The notes under the pieces: generated by a model
Databases searched by the model: none
What the model was told of the DNA's origin: nothing
Seen by the model: only the letters and a program-made list of their open reading frames with translations
Translations under genes and position numbers: made by a program
Source: Cryptomeria japonica
Lineage: Eukaryota > Streptophyta > Pinopsida > Cupressales > Cupressaceae
Direction of reading: 5' to 3'
Length of the DNA stretch: 64,000 bases
NCBI RefSeq assembly: GCF_030272615.1
Contig: NC_081414.1
Location: 914,199,648 to 914,263,647, forward strand
Part shown: one piece after another, positions 23,974-36,269 of the stretch
How the letters are laid out: the number at the start of each line of letters is the position of its first letter
Numbering within the stretch: position 1 is the first letter of the stretch

Positions 23974-24463
23974 GAACATATGAGTAGAACATATTGATAA
24001 GTTTTAAACAACATGATAATTGGGCAATGGAACCAGAGATGATCGAGATGGAAAGGCTCTGTATCGGGAGTCTGGGCTATGACACTTGTTTCCTATCCAT
24101 TTTTCTATCTGCAGGGTGCACAGAGAGTTTCTTTGGGAAATTTGAAGGGTGTGCATGGATTGTGCCCCTTTTCTCTTGTTCCTGGGTGTTGCTTTTGGTG
24201 TATGCCCTTTTTTCTTATTTTTATAGGGTTTTTTGAGAGGCGTGGTGTCCGATCATTGTAGGTTTTGGTGGGGCTTTGGTAGCTTTCTGGAGCTTGGGTT
24301 GTAGTTTCCACATAGAATGGTATCTTCGATTGGGGGTTTTTGTTTTTGTCACATTCTCTCTCCTTTTCTTGGTCTGGCCTTGCATGGCTATGCAGGGAAG
24401 TTTGCCTAGAAGGACAAAGAAGCATTACAAGGATGTAGTGATTAGAAGTGGATCTAGCCAATC

Positions 24464-25231
24464 ATGTATGAGAATCTGGTTTTTGGTGCTAGTGGTTCTG
24501 GTATGGAAAAAAATCCTTCCAAAATCAGGGGTTTTAGGCCTTCAAAGGTGAATGGTTGCCTTGCAAAGAGTGATAATAGACCTATTCTGGTGATTAAGCC
24601 TGACTCTGTTATGGGGGATATTGAGTATCTATCTAATCATGCTTTGATATGTAAGTTTATGGGGATTTGAGTGTCCATACCTTTCTTGGAATCATGGGCT
24701 CATCACACACGGATTCCAAAAGGGGAGTTTGAGATGATCTTTATGGCTAATAGCTACTTTGTGGTGCTTTTCTCATGTACGTCGGACAGAAATAAGGATT
24801 TTGAAGGGGGACCTTATTTTTATAATCAAGTTGGTATATTCATTAAGCCATGGCATGTTGGATTAAATCCTTCTAAAGAGCTTCCATCACAAGTTCCCCT
24901 ATGGGTGAGGCTTTCTTGGTTCCCTTTGGAATTTTGGAGAAATGATATCTTTAATTTGGTTGCAGCTCAACTTAGTAAGCTCGTGGGTCCTTCAAGACAA
25001 ACTATGGAAAGAAAGGTAATAACTTATGCTTGTATTTGTGTAGAAATCGATTTGAGTAAGCCTTTACCTGATTCCATGAAAATTCAATTGGGTCCAAACT
25101 CATGGATTCAACAATTAAATAATGAAAATTTACCATTTAGATGTCAAATCTACCATGAATACGAACATTTGCAATGGATGTGTCCTAAATTGAATCCTAT
25201 AGGGGCTGCTAGAAATGGATCAATTATTTAA
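24464..25231 (+). pseudogene. LINE ORF1: DUF4283-like plus degenerate zinc knuckle
   Basis: Frames 24464-24670 and 24671-25231 are in phase and separated by a single TGA at 24668-24670, in a position where arginine fits. The second part reads ESWAHHTRIPKGEFEMIFM, then GGPYFYNQVG, then PLWVRLSWFPLEFWRNDIF, the DUF4283 pattern of plant LINE ORF1. A knuckle-like FRCQIYHEYEHLQWMC (about 25138-25185) has Y instead of the second cysteine. ORF1 is an RNA-binding chaperone in these elements. The colinear copy at 61272 keeps only the C-terminal part. Confidence 0.82.
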
Positions 25232-28200
25232 GATCCTAAGAAAGATAAAGGAAAGACTCCTATGATGGAAGACAAGGAGGGATTTAAACTACCCAATATG
25301 GTTACAATTGGCATATTTAAACTTAGACTTCTGACCATTCCTTAAATATATTGTTGCCCAACTTGGGAAAGTGATATGGTGTAAATAGCCTTTAGACAAA
25401 TATTCCAACCTTCGAGTCCATCTAAGATTTTCTATTGAAGTAGATTTCAATAAATCATTGCATGAGAGCATAAAAAAAATTTGGCTCAGGTTTTGAGTTG
25501 GAACAATTGATAGTCTATTTGAACAAATTGAATGCATATTGTTTTGTCGGCAAGAAGGTTATCTTATTCAAGATTTTTTTATTAGGAAGAACAAGTTTGT
25601 TAATCTTCTCCGTCTTCCTCTAATCTCCCTTCACTAGCTATATTGCCTTATAAGAACACATTTTGATATAAAGATGCTATTATTTTAGATGAATGGATAT
25701 CCAAGAGGAAGAGAAAGGAACCCTCTCCTTCTATTTCCAACTAACAACATCCCTCTCAGAATACATCCCTACCCTATTCCCCTTCTAGTATAACATCTCT
25801 TTCACCTAGTCCTAATTCTTGTCAAAGACCAAGATCCCCTTCACCAAGGTGTCAAAGATCAAATTCTCCTTCATCAAAGATAGATGAATGTGTGAATCAA
25901 AATCATGCTACTTCTCTTTCAAATAGCATTGATATTTTGTCACAAGATGATAATACTATTTTACCTAGTTTATTATGAATTGCAAAATATTATCATGGAA
26001 TGTGAGAGGGTTATCTCTCCTTAAGGATATGATTTAGAGTTAAAGAGACTGTAAATAAATGGAATCCAAAAATTTGATTCCTTCAATAAATTAAATTAGG
26101 AAATGGCTACCTCAACCTTTTTCTTTTCAATGTATGGAAGGAAGCTACTTTCTATCATACTTTGCATATAGATAGGAGTGGTAGGGATATTATTGGTTTA
26201 GCTCTTTGGATTTCCAAATATGTCATTGTTAAGGGAGAGGATCACTCACACAATTATGTTTGTACTCTCTCTTTTATCAATGGGTAGCCTATTGGTTTTT
26301 TTTTCTATTTATTCCCCTAATGACTCCAAAATAGATTTTCTCTTTAGGATTGGATGGCCAAAAATATTCCTAATGCCAATTGGGTGTTGGGAGGGGATTT
26401 TAATAATGGTGGAGCATCATGAGGATCATAGTTGGTACAATTATTTCAAAAATTTATAATGAAAAATTTGAAAGGAATTTTTTGTCACAATTTAATTGGA
26501 GTGGTTCATCCCATTTGCATTAAATTGTCGAGTAATTTGAAAAATTAGTATACTTGTTCTAATTCCAAACTTGGGATTGAGAGAAAGATGAGAAAATTGG
26601 ATAAATTTGATTTATTCCATAATCTCCAATTGGTAAACCATTCTTAAGGGGCTTCTATTGTAGTAGATTATTCTATCACTCTTTTTTATCATTTTCCTAT
26701 TATCTGCTCTATTTCCATTCATCAAAATTTAGATTCTCTGTCCTAACTCCCCTTTAAGGTTAATGCTTCCTATTTAAAGAATGTTGATTGTGTTGTCATT
26801 ATAATAGGAATTTGGAATTTTATTCCTAAATCTTAAGAAGGGCATTCTTGGATTGAGTGGTGGCGTCTTTCTTTGAATCAATGTGTTAATTTTCTTCAAT
26901 CATTTGGCCAGATAATGGTGTGGATATGGAAACATAAAGACAAATATATTTAGGGAAAAATTGAACATGCAAATAAGAAAATAAATTTTGATCCTTATCA
27001 TGAGAAAATCCAAACAACTATTGTTGTCCTTGAGACTTAGCTAAGAAAGTTGGATAATTACAAAGGTCAAGGTGCTAAAATAGAAGTGAGACTCCACTGG
27101 ATCAAAGAAGGAAATAATGGTTCTAAATTCTTCTTCAAAATATCTTAATTATAAACACAAAAAGGAGTAAATTGGTATTGTATTAGATTAGCATGGAACC
27201 CACATAGATCCTATTGAAATATCTAAATGACATTTCAAAAATTTGATGAAAAATTATTTAAAAAAGATGAAAACTAGATAGATGTACAACAAAAATTTTC
27301 TATGAAGCCTAATAGAAGTCTAGGTATTGATGGCCTCTCTACTGAATTTTACCAAACTATGTGGAATCTTATCAAGGAGGATTTTTATATGCTATATTTG
27401 GAGGCCTTTCATAATAGATATTTAGGCCCAAACATCAATAAAGGTTTAATCAACCTGATTCCTAAAAGGGAGAATGAGGAAACCATTGTTGGATGAAGAT
27501 CAGTCACCTTATTGAATACATCTTATAAAATTATTGCTAAAACTCTAATTATCATGATTAAACCTATGGTCCAAGGTATTGTCTGATCTGACAAAACTAG
27601 ATTTATTAAAGGAAGATTTATCTTGGACAAATTGATGTTTTCTTGGGAGACTCTTGAATGGGCCCAACAAATGGGCCAAAATGCTTTTCTATAGACTTTG
27701 ATAAAGCCTACGACTTAATTAATTGATATTTTATTCTTAAAATGCTACATTGGTTGCGATTTGGATCTAAATTAAATAAGCATTTTCACATGTTTCAATA
27801 TGCCAATGAAAAATTGGTAATCAACAACACTTTGACAACACCATCTGAGTTACAACAATCCATAAGGTAGGGTTTCCTATTATATCCCTTCTTATATAAT
27901 CTTATAGCTAATGCCTTGGGCTAACTCCATCAAGTTGCCAATCAAATGAAACTTATTAAAGGGATTTCTAATATGCAAAATAATGTGGTTAAATTAATTC
28001 CCATTTTGATGATGATAGTATGTTATTTTTGTAAAAAATTGAAGAATAAAAATAGAACACTTTGGGCTTCCTTGATTTATATTATACCATTTTGAGATCT
28101 GAGTTAGCTCAAAACAAGATTGAATTTATGATGTCTCTACCTAGAGTTAGTCCTAGGTGGGTTCTTGAGGAGTGGAAGAAAATAGAACATGGACATATTA

Positions 28201-28601
28201 CTAGATACCTTGGCATTCCCTTTGGTGTCGGGGTTTCAATTTATGACACGTGGGACTCATTCCTAAACAAAATTGTAATCAAGCTATTTAATTAGGACAA
28301 AAAATTCTTATCTCTGGCTACGAGAATTCAAGTTTCTAATAATTTTTTTATTGCATCACATGCTTACTATTTGTCTTGCTGGATACCATCTAAGAGAAAA
28401 TATGATGACCTAAACAAATTGATCAAAAACTTTATTTGGGCCAAATGGGATGGTAATTTTGGTTTTATCACTACTCCTTTGATAGATTGCATTCAACTGA
28501 AACATAAGGGTGGTTTGGAATCATTGATTCTAAAAAATAAGGAATGTTCCTTGCTACAAAGTGGATTATCAAAGCTACTCAAGAGAAGGAGCCATAAAAA
28601 A

Positions 28602-28771
28602 TGTTGGTGTATCACATTAGTTAGTAGGTTTAGTTTTAGGTTAAACCAATAAATAACTACTTAGTTCATTTTTGTGATGTATTTATGTAATTGTTCTAGT
28701 TTGGTATTGCGTGTTTAAAGGCATCATGTTTGAATGAATAACAATCAAATTTTCACCATTATGCACTTTCA
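28602..28771 (+). repeat. 5' LTR of the TRIM-like element
   Basis: 170 bp. The last 60 or so bases match 29850-29911 closely. Confidence 0.85.
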
Positions 28772-28773
28772 TA

Positions 28774-28785
28774 TGGTATCAGATC
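28774..28785 (+). other. Primer binding site of the TRIM-like element
   Basis: TGGTATCAGATC, close to the tRNA-Met site, two bases after the LTR. Confidence 0.8.
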
Positions 28786-29359
28786 ATTGAAAGTTTTGTG
28801 CCTACAATATCTATTGATGTTGAAACAAATGTTAAGGAGTGACTTGAAGAGATCTGTGAGAAATGATTAAATCCTTGATATCCATGGAGATGGATCAACT
28901 TTAAATTTTTCTAGTATAAGGAGTCAGTTTATAGGTGATGAGATTTAATTTTCTTTGTTGTTATAAGGATTTCATTGTGAGAGTATATTATTAAATTATT
29001 TAAATTTGATTCTCACTTTCTTTGTTTTATTCATGGACACAAATATCTCAAATATTTCTTTTATTTTTGGGGTCATTTATGCTATGTGTAGTAGGGCTTT
29101 CAAATCTTCAAAGGCTCATATATGCTATATTTTGTATATTAAGTGCAAAAAATCAAATCAGAGGTTGGAGGCAATGGAGACAGGTGGATTTTTATCATCC
29201 CAAGATAGCTTCTTCTTAGGGGTGATTCATTTGTGTGAGAAGAATCCTTTCATGTGTGTATCCTTGAAAAAAAGAGGGGGCTTGGAATAATGTTTGTCCC
29301 TTCAAGGAGAAATGGGGGACAAGTTTTCTTGTGATTGCACCTATATTCATAGTTGATTT

Positions 29360-29640
29360 GTGATTTATTGAGCACTTGAGGAGACATTAAACACACTTGG
29401 AGGAGATGTAGACTTTTGAAATAAAGGTGTCTCATGTACAAACATTTAGTTGGTGATTTGTGTAGTAGAGGAGGCATTGTTTCCACAACACTTTAGGAGG
29501 TGTTAGACACTCTGAGAATGACATGTGGTTCTTTGGAGGAACTGTGTCTCATGTGTAGCACTAGAGGACACATTAGACACATTCAAACGAGATGTGGAAT
29601 TTCAAAGGAAATGTGTCTCATTGTGCATAGAGGGTGTGAA
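29360..29640 (+). repeat. Diverged tandem repeats inside the TRIM-like element
   Basis: Three to four imperfect units of roughly 80-100 bp, each with GAGGAGACATTA-like and GTGTCTCATGT-like parts. No coding potential seen. Confidence 0.6.
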
Positions 29641-29836
29641 CCTTTTATGTTCTCTAATGTTGTGTAAATGGTTGTCAGTCCTACAATGAGGAGATCCACT
29701 AATGCAGTTACTTTAGTGTTTCCTAGGTGATCAAGGAGGATTGGTGAAGGTGCTTCATTAAAGTGTTCAGAAGGGCTGGGTTCAAAACCCTTCCAATGTT
29801 CCACTTATATTCAAATTAATGTAATAAGGGGGAGAA

Positions 29837-29911
29837 TGATGGTGTATTTCCTATTTAAAGGCATCATGCTTGAATCAATAACAATAAAGTCTTCACCATT
29901 ATGCAGTTTCA
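29837..29911 (+). repeat. 3' LTR of the TRIM-like element (shortened)
   Basis: 75 bp. It starts TGATGGTGTA and then jumps to the last 60 or so bases of the LTR, so about 95 bp is missing relative to the 5' LTR. Confidence 0.8.
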
Positions 29912-31231
29912 AAAAATACTAGTCTATAAACAAATTTGTCAAGTTGTTTCTATTAAGAAATGGTAGGCCATCAAGCGGTTTGATAAAATTATCATTGCTC
30001 CTTTTTTAAAATCAAGGCCTCCTTTCCCTTACAATGCATTTGGAAGGCTTCTCAAGAAGCCTATCAATTTATTCAATGGAAATGTTCTTCCCTTCAACAT
30101 GGTTTTAGCTTTGTCTCATCATCAATCTAGTGGATCAAACTTATCAATTACCATAATTAACTACTGGCGATTTGTTTTCCTAACCATTATTATCATTTAT
30201 ATAAGAAAGGTGTTTGGGAATTTGAAGACATTTGGTACTTTAATGTTGTTGAACGATTTTCATGGCTAAATATTAAAGATCGGTTTAGGTTGAATGTGAA
30301 GTACAGAGAATTTCTTATATTTGTGCAATGATTAGTTCCACTTGAGTTGTCCTTTAAAATTTCTACTCTTAGAGATTACAAGTTTTTTAAAGACTGGAAA
30401 TGGCTTGCTACTTTGCATTTCCAGCATTTCCCACTGAATAAAATCTATCTACATTCACTACCTTCCTCAAGGATTATACCTTACAATTGCAGATTTAGTA
30501 CTAGAAAGTGCACCAAAATGAGTGCACAAATATGACAATCCAAAGCTGATGCTGAGACTCAATTGGTGGCTTAGAAAATTCTACATCTTAAGCTACATGT
30601 TGGCAATAGATTAAGATGCATTAAAGTTCAACCAAAAATATGCCCCTTTTGATTATGTATTGAAAATATGAGGCACATATTTTGGGATTATCCATTAGTG
30701 AAAAAAAATTTAATGTTGTCTTAAAAAAAAAATGTGCTACCTCTCATAACAAGCTGAACTACAAAGCAACTCTCCTTGGCTTTAGTTTCCATAATGATGT
30801 CAATGATGATTATTTTAGACAATTTATTTTAAGTCATTTTGAAATTTATGTGCTCTACTATGTTCTCAAGAAATTATTTTAAATAAATTGATATTTCAAT
30901 GGAATCTAAATATTTTCAGGTGGCTTTCTTGCTTGCATAGATCACATAGCTTGCGAAGAGAAATGTGTTATACATGACTCAGCTTTGTCAAATTCAAGAT
31001 CAAAGTGAAGAATTTTAAAACAAATACGAAATGAAAATTTTGTAAAATTTTCAAGTTATGTAATGACTTTTATATGTAATGCCTTCTATTAGCTAGTGTA
31101 ATTTGAAGCCTTTCTCTCTTTATTGCTTGCTATTATTGCTACTCCCTATTGGCTTATTACATTCAATTTGTATTGTGAAGTATTTTGGTTCATCTACTTC
31201 TTGTAACTACTATTATTTGTAATCCCACTTT

Positions 31232-31264
31232 GATTCAATATAAAATAAAAATAAAATAAAATTA
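31232..31264 (+). other. LINE 3' A-rich tail
   Basis: Repeated TAAAA-type units follow the end of the LINE similarity, typical of plant L1 tails. Confidence 0.65.
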
Positions 31265-31700
31265 AATTGTCTAAACTCTAGGCAAATATTTATTAACATT
31301 AATTGTTTTAAACTTTCTTAATTTTTTCTTTAATTGTTTTTAAATTAGAGTCAAACATTTGATAAGCTTTAGATCCCATGAACTCATAGTTCAGCTTTTG
31401 AATAAGTTTACCTTAACAAAATCAAAATTAAAATTAAAGCTAAAATTACTTTTGAAATCTCAATCAAATAGTAAAGTAATCAAAAGATCAACATAACCTT
31501 GAATTAAACTTAATCCAATTGCTACAGTAGCATTGAATATCATGGTAATGAATTTAGTTTCGAATCAATGAATCTTTAAACTAGTCTACTTGAGAACAAA
31601 AAATATTTCAAAAATTATACTACCTTATATATATTTAATAATATATATAGAATAAGCCTAGAGATGTCCTTCTAGAGGCCTATTTTTCTATTGATTTATC
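31265..31700. other. AT-rich spacer
   Basis: No gene seen. It includes the left member of a 57-bp direct repeat (31564-31620). Confidence 0.7.
31564..31620 (+). repeat. 57-bp direct repeat, left copy, bounding the telomere-like block
   Basis: Matches 36213-36269 with about four differences. Everything between them is telomere-like sequence or a later insert. Confidence 0.88.
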
Positions 31701-32940
31701 AACATTAAAGTGCAATAGGCTTAATTCAATAATGAATAGGTTTCAATTTGGTTTTTTATTAGGCTTAGGGTTTGATTATGTTTAGAGTTTTAATCGCAAG
31801 AGTTAGTGTACAATTCAATTGAGGGATAGGGTTTGATTCTGTTTAGTTTATTTTTGTGTGAGTTAATTTTATTTAAGCATCTATCATAAAGTAATTTTGC
31901 TTAATTTTTGTTTGTTAATTTTAATTAAGTTTATTGTAAGAGTTAGTAAATGAATTCATTTAGGGTTAGGGTTTATTTTGGTGTATTTAGGGCTAGGATT
32001 CAATTGTTGGGTTCAATTTAGTTTAGTTTTAAGGATAGTGAATGTTTCAATTTAGGCTTAAGGTTTGATATGGTATAGTCAAGGTTAGGGGTTCAATTTA
32101 GTTTAGTGGCTAATTTTGTTTCAGCGTAGGGTTCATCATGGTGTTAATATTACTTTTTCATTTGGTTTAGTAATAAGGCTTTATATATTTAGTGTTAGAT
32201 CTAGGGTTTGATTTGGTTTTTTGTTTCATTAGGTCTAGGTTTTGACTTAAATTCTTTTTTATGTTTACTAGTATAACTTGGTATAGAGTTAGGGTTCAAT
32301 TAATTAAAGAATTTAATTAGCTTAATAGTTAAGGATTCTATTTGTAGTTTAAGTTAGGGCTCTATATGGTGCTAATGTTACTTTTTCTTAATGTGTTTAA
32401 TTAGCTTAAGAGTTCGGATTTGATTTGTATTTTAGTCTATAACTTTTATTTCGAGTTAGGGTTTAATATTGTGTTAGTGTACTTTTTCATTGGTTTAGTG
32501 TTAGGGTTTGATTCCTTTAGAGTTGTGTTTAGGTTATGATTTAATTTAGGCTTAGGGTTTGATTCAGTTTTGTTAGAGTTGGGGTTCAATGTATGGTTCA
32601 ATGTAGTTTACTAATTGATTTTTTTTAAAGTGAGGGTTCAAAGTAGTTTTGTGTTAGATTCGATTTGTATTTTAGTTTATCATTTAGAGTTGTATTTAGG
32701 TTATGATTCAATTTTGTGTTAATGTTTATCTTTTATGATTTGTTTGATTTAATTTAGGGTTAGGGTTTGATTTGATTTTGTTTAATTTTGTTTTAAGTAA
32801 ACTTTTTAGGTACCTTTGATAATTTGATTTTTCTTAATTATGTAAATTTAATAAAGAGAAATTTAAATGTTTAGATTATTAAATTGTAATCCTAATTTTA
32901 CCAAATCTTCAGTGTTATTAAAATTATAATCATAATTCTA
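31700..32940. repeat. Degenerate interstitial telomere-like array, left arm
   Basis: Dense TTAGGGTTT, TTTAGGGTT and GGGTTCAATT motifs, interrupted every 10-40 bases. The sense is the same throughout (G-rich plus strand). It is too degenerate for a functional telomere. Confidence 0.85.
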
Positions 32941-32952
32941 ACATTATATCAT

Positions 32953-34597
32953 TTGGGTAAAGATGTCTCTATTCCCTTGTTTCTCTGGTTCCTAGGGTTT
33001 GGGTTGCACCTCTTTTGGGTTCTTGTGGCTCTTTGCGTGCCTGCAATACTGTGGGGTGGGTGCTGCATAGTATGCCGGTGCCTTGGGTGGAGCTCCTGCC
33101 TGTGGATCTTTCTCGCTTTGTGTTTGGGTGCTTTACGTTTTGGCACGTGGTTTTCTATGTGTGGCGTGTTGCAGATCTTTCTGCTCACAGGGCTCTTGGG
33201 TGTGACGTCGTGTGGTGGTGGTTTGCCTCTTTCTTGGGTCGATGCCTCGTCTTCTTCCCTCTTCGCCATTGCCTCTTGCAATTGGTGGGTTCTGTTTATT
33301 TCTTGGTCGATGTGCCTGCATCTTGGGGCTTTTGTCCTTCCTGTGGTTCACTTTGCTCGAGAGGTTGGGGAAGACGATGATGCTGCGGATGATGGAGGGA
33401 TGCCCCACTTCTCACTTTCTCATTCTGGGTCGTGGGCTCTGTCTGATGTTTTTCATGGTCTGGCCCCTATGGCTTTCGTGCGAGAGTTGAGGGTGGAGGT
33501 GTCCGGTGCTGTGGAAGATGTGGTTTCTAGTGCGACTTCTGCCAGATGTTCTGCTGGGTTTATTATTCCCTCACGTGCTTCTGGGATTGGGGCCTTGCGC
33601 CCACCTTGTCTTGGATGAAATTTTTGGGACCCAAGTGCTGCAGAAATATTTTAAAGCTGCAGGGAACTTCTGTTTTGGAGGTCTTCTTGTCTTTCTTTTG
33701 TTTTCTCTATGCATTCCTTCTTGTTGTATCTAAATACGCTGGTTTCTTTCTATCATTTGCAAGAGTCCTAGGTGTTTTACAGGATGAGGTTCCTAGGTGT
33801 TTTGATTGCCCTTTTTCTTGAGGCTGGTGTGCTTTTTAATTTTTCCTTGTTGCCGGATCTCTTTCGTATGTCTCCTATAGAGGTGGAGACGTTGGTGGAT
33901 CTTGTCTACAGGGACTCAGATTGTATGAGGCCTCTTCTGTTTTGTAAGGTTATGGGTGCCTTTTCAAAACCCAACTTTCTTGCAAAGCTTCACTATGCCT
34001 TCTCTTGGTTGCTGTATTTTAGCTTGTGGCCAGTAGATTGAGTCTCTTTGTGGATGATTTCTCTCTTTTCAATCCCTATGGAGGTGGGTCACTATCTTAT
34101 AGAGGTGGATGGGTGTTTTGTTGTTGAAGGAGCGATCATATACTATGGGATTGCTGGTTGTTTCTTGGTTATTTTGGGAGCCATTTAAAAACCCAAATCG
34201 AAGGTTAGGGGAGCCTTTCAAAACCCCCTTGCTTATGTCTGGCCTGACAGTTTTAAAGGGCCCAGCTTAGATGGTGATAGTTTTTGGTTAAGGGTCGGAC
34301 TAGCCTTTTGTTGCCTAATTTTTCTATATATGGTTAGGGGAACCCGGAAAATACCCAATGTTTGGATGAGGGAGTCTATCGACTTCATCTAAAGGCCTAG
34401 GTTGTGCTGCCAACAAGTTTTGTAATGATTTTCTCTTAGTTTAGCTGGCTTATTTCTGCTTATGGTTGTGTTGGCTTTGTTCAAGAGGTCTACTGTAGGT
34501 TCCAAAGCCTGGTAAAATCTGATGGTTTCAGGGCCCTTCAAAACCTGTGTAAGGGGTTTTGGGTCCCCCTCAAATCCTATTTTTCCCTTAATAAAAA
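32953..34597 (+). mobile_element. Retroposed insert with 12-bp target duplications inside the telomere-like array
   Basis: Flanks 32941-32952 and 34598-34609 match at 11 of 12 bases (ACATTATATCAT against ACATTACATCAT). The insert is GC-richer than its surroundings and ends CCTTAATAAAAA. This is the pattern of target-primed reverse transcription on the plus strand. Open frames such as 32953-33618 (221 codons, rich in W, C, L and F) look like translation of G/T-rich sequence and match no family I know. A non-autonomous LINE derivative or a processed transcript would fit. Confidence 0.75.
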
Positions 34598-34649
34598 ACA
34601 TTACATCATAAAAATACAATTGTAGTTAGAATCAAAATTTAATTATGAC

Positions 34650-36200
34650 CTATTTTTGTGCACTAACTTGAGTTTATCCATAATGATAGTTAAATTTGAG
34701 TGCTCATTAAGGTCATTTGAAGTCCAAATTTAATTGAAATATGTCACAAAAAAGGACGTTGTTCCTTCCTTCAATACAAGCAATTTTCATTGTCACCATT
34801 ATTAAGTCTTAATTAAGTCTTAATTACATATAAATTTTATATACAAATTTATATGTAATTAATTCTTAATTAAGTCTTAGGGTTAGGGTTCAGTTTGGTT
34901 TATTATTCAATTAAGTTTCAGGTTACGATTCAATTTGGTTTCAAGTTTTCCTTGAATTGGGTATAGGGTTAGGGTTGAGTTAAGTATTGTATTACATTTA
35001 GAGTTATGGTTCAATTTGAATTGGTTGTTTATAAGGGTTAGGGTTCAATTTTGATTAGGGTTTTATAAAGGTTATAGTTTAATTTAGGTTTTGATTTAGT
35101 GTGGGTTAGGGTTTGATTAAATTTAGGGTTGAATTTGATTTAATGCTTAATTAGGTTTATAGTTAGGCATGAATTTACTATAGGCTTGGGTTAGGGTTTA
35201 ATTTGGTTTAATGTCCAATTATAGTGTTACGATTCAATTTAAATTAGGTTTAGGGTACAATTTGCTTTAGTGTTAGAGTTGTTTTTTAATTGGTTTAGGA
35301 TTAGGATTTAATCTTGCTTATTGTTTAATTAAGATTAGGGTTTTCGTTCAATTTCATTTATTGTTCAATTAGGTTTAGAGTTAGGGTTCAATTTAATTTG
35401 GTGAACATATATGGTTTGTATTCAATTTGGTTTAATAATTAATTAGTTTTAGGTGTAGGAATCAATTTGGTTTAATGTTTAATTAAATATAGGGTTACGA
35501 TTAGGGTTTAATTAAATATAAGGTCATGTTTAGGGTTTAATTAGGGCTAGCATTTAATTAGTTTTAGGGCTAAGTAAGGGTTATATGTAGGGTTAATTTA
35601 GGGTTAGGGTTAGGGTTAAAAAAGGTTAGAGTTATAATTCAATTAGCATTATAGTTCAAGCATAGTTGGGGCTAATGTTAAGGTTAGTTCAGGATTGGGG
35701 TTCAATTAGAGGGAAATATTTGAGTTAGGGTTAGTTAATTAGACTTGGTTACAATCATGAAAAGTGTTCAATTATAGTTAGGGTTAGGATGAAGAGTTCA
35801 ATTAGGGTTAAGATTTAGTTAGAATAGGGTTAGAGTTTAATTAGGATTAGGATTCGAGTTTAATTAGAATTAGGTTCAATTAGGGTTAGATTAAGGTTAG
35901 GGTTAAGGCTATATTAGGGTCAAGGGTAGCCTACAATTAGGGTTAGTATTGTGGGATAATACTTGAGATTAATTATAGGATTTAATTGAAATTAGTGTTA
36001 AGATAAGGGTTCAATTGGAATTAGGGTTAGTATTAAACTTCAATTAGGATTCAAGTAAGGTTAGAGTTAGTGTAAGAATTCAAATTGGTTTAGGTTTTAA
36101 GGATAAATCATGGTGTTAGGTTTTGGGTTGTATAATAAATCTTGGATTTAATTAGAGGGAAATTTATGAGTTAGGGTTGAGGTTATAGGTGATTTGAGTT
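34650..36200. repeat. Degenerate interstitial telomere-like array, right arm
   Basis: Continuation of the left arm after the insert. The best run is at 35596-35615, with consecutive TTAGGG units. It also contains GGGTTCAATTAGGGTTAG-type longer units. Confidence 0.85.
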
Positions 36201-36212
36201 AGGTTTTTTTTA

Positions 36213-36269
36213 ATCAATGAAACTTTAAACTAGTCTACTTGAGAACAAAAAATACTTCACAAGTTATAT
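36213..36269 (+). repeat. 57-bp direct repeat, right copy
   Basis: Pairs with 31564-31620. It marks the end of the telomere-like block and lies about 385 bp from the polygalacturonase stop codon. Confidence 0.88.

Larger units (their letters stand above)
28602..29911 (+). mobile_element. Small non-autonomous LTR retrotransposon (TRIM-like) inside the LINE
   Basis: Left LTR 28602-28771 (170 bp) and right LTR 29837-29911 (75 bp, internally deleted) both start TG and end TTTCA. A primer binding site (TGGTATCAGATC, 28774-28785) and a purine tract (29826-29836) are in the right places. A5 repeats flank it (28597-28601 and 29912-29916). Total 1310 bp. No gag or pol motif is present; the internal part contains a low-complexity repeat (about 29360-29640). 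It must have moved with enzymes from another element. Confidence 0.85.
25975..30900 (+). pseudogene. LINE ORF2: endonuclease, reverse transcriptase, C-terminal region (degenerate)
   Basis: ATG at 25975 opens an endonuclease start (KILSWNVRGL). RT blocks: 27302-27496 reads NRSLGIDGLSTEFYQTMW and LINLIPKRENEE; next SVTLLNTSYKIIAKTL; then TRFIKGRFILDKL; the catalytic F-D-D-D lies at 28005-28016; then RYLGIPFG near 28210. After the inserted LTR element, the reading resumes at 29912 and ends with a weak zf-RVT-like stretch (CPF..CIENMRHIFW, about 30640-30690). Many stops and frameshifts. The protein would nick DNA and copy the LINE RNA at the target. Confidence 0.85.
23974..31264 (+). mobile_element. 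L1-type LINE, long but degenerate copy
   Basis: It has a GC-richer 5' region (to about 24430), ORF1, ORF2 with endonuclease start, RT and C-terminal part, and an A-rich 3' tail (31232-31264, TAAAA repeats). A colinear second copy begins at about 60810. Stops and indels break both ORFs, and a non-autonomous LTR element sits in ORF2 (28602-29911). The 5' boundary is set only by where similarity to the LTR ends, so it is approximate. Confidence 0.88.

Noticed and set aside
24105-24461. 118-codon minus-strand frame at the LINE 5' end
   Set aside because: Antisense to the LINE 5' region, and the matching frame at 60943 differs at its end. No known domain.
32953-33618. 221-codon open frame as a protein-coding gene
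   Set aside because: Composition is extreme (W, C, L, F), overlapping frames on both strands are equally open, and it lies in a retroposed insert. The openness follows from G/T-rich sequence.
31700-36200. A true chromosome end
   Set aside because: The repeats are highly degenerate, broken by a retroposed insert, and followed on both sides by ordinary sequence. An interstitial block is the better reading.
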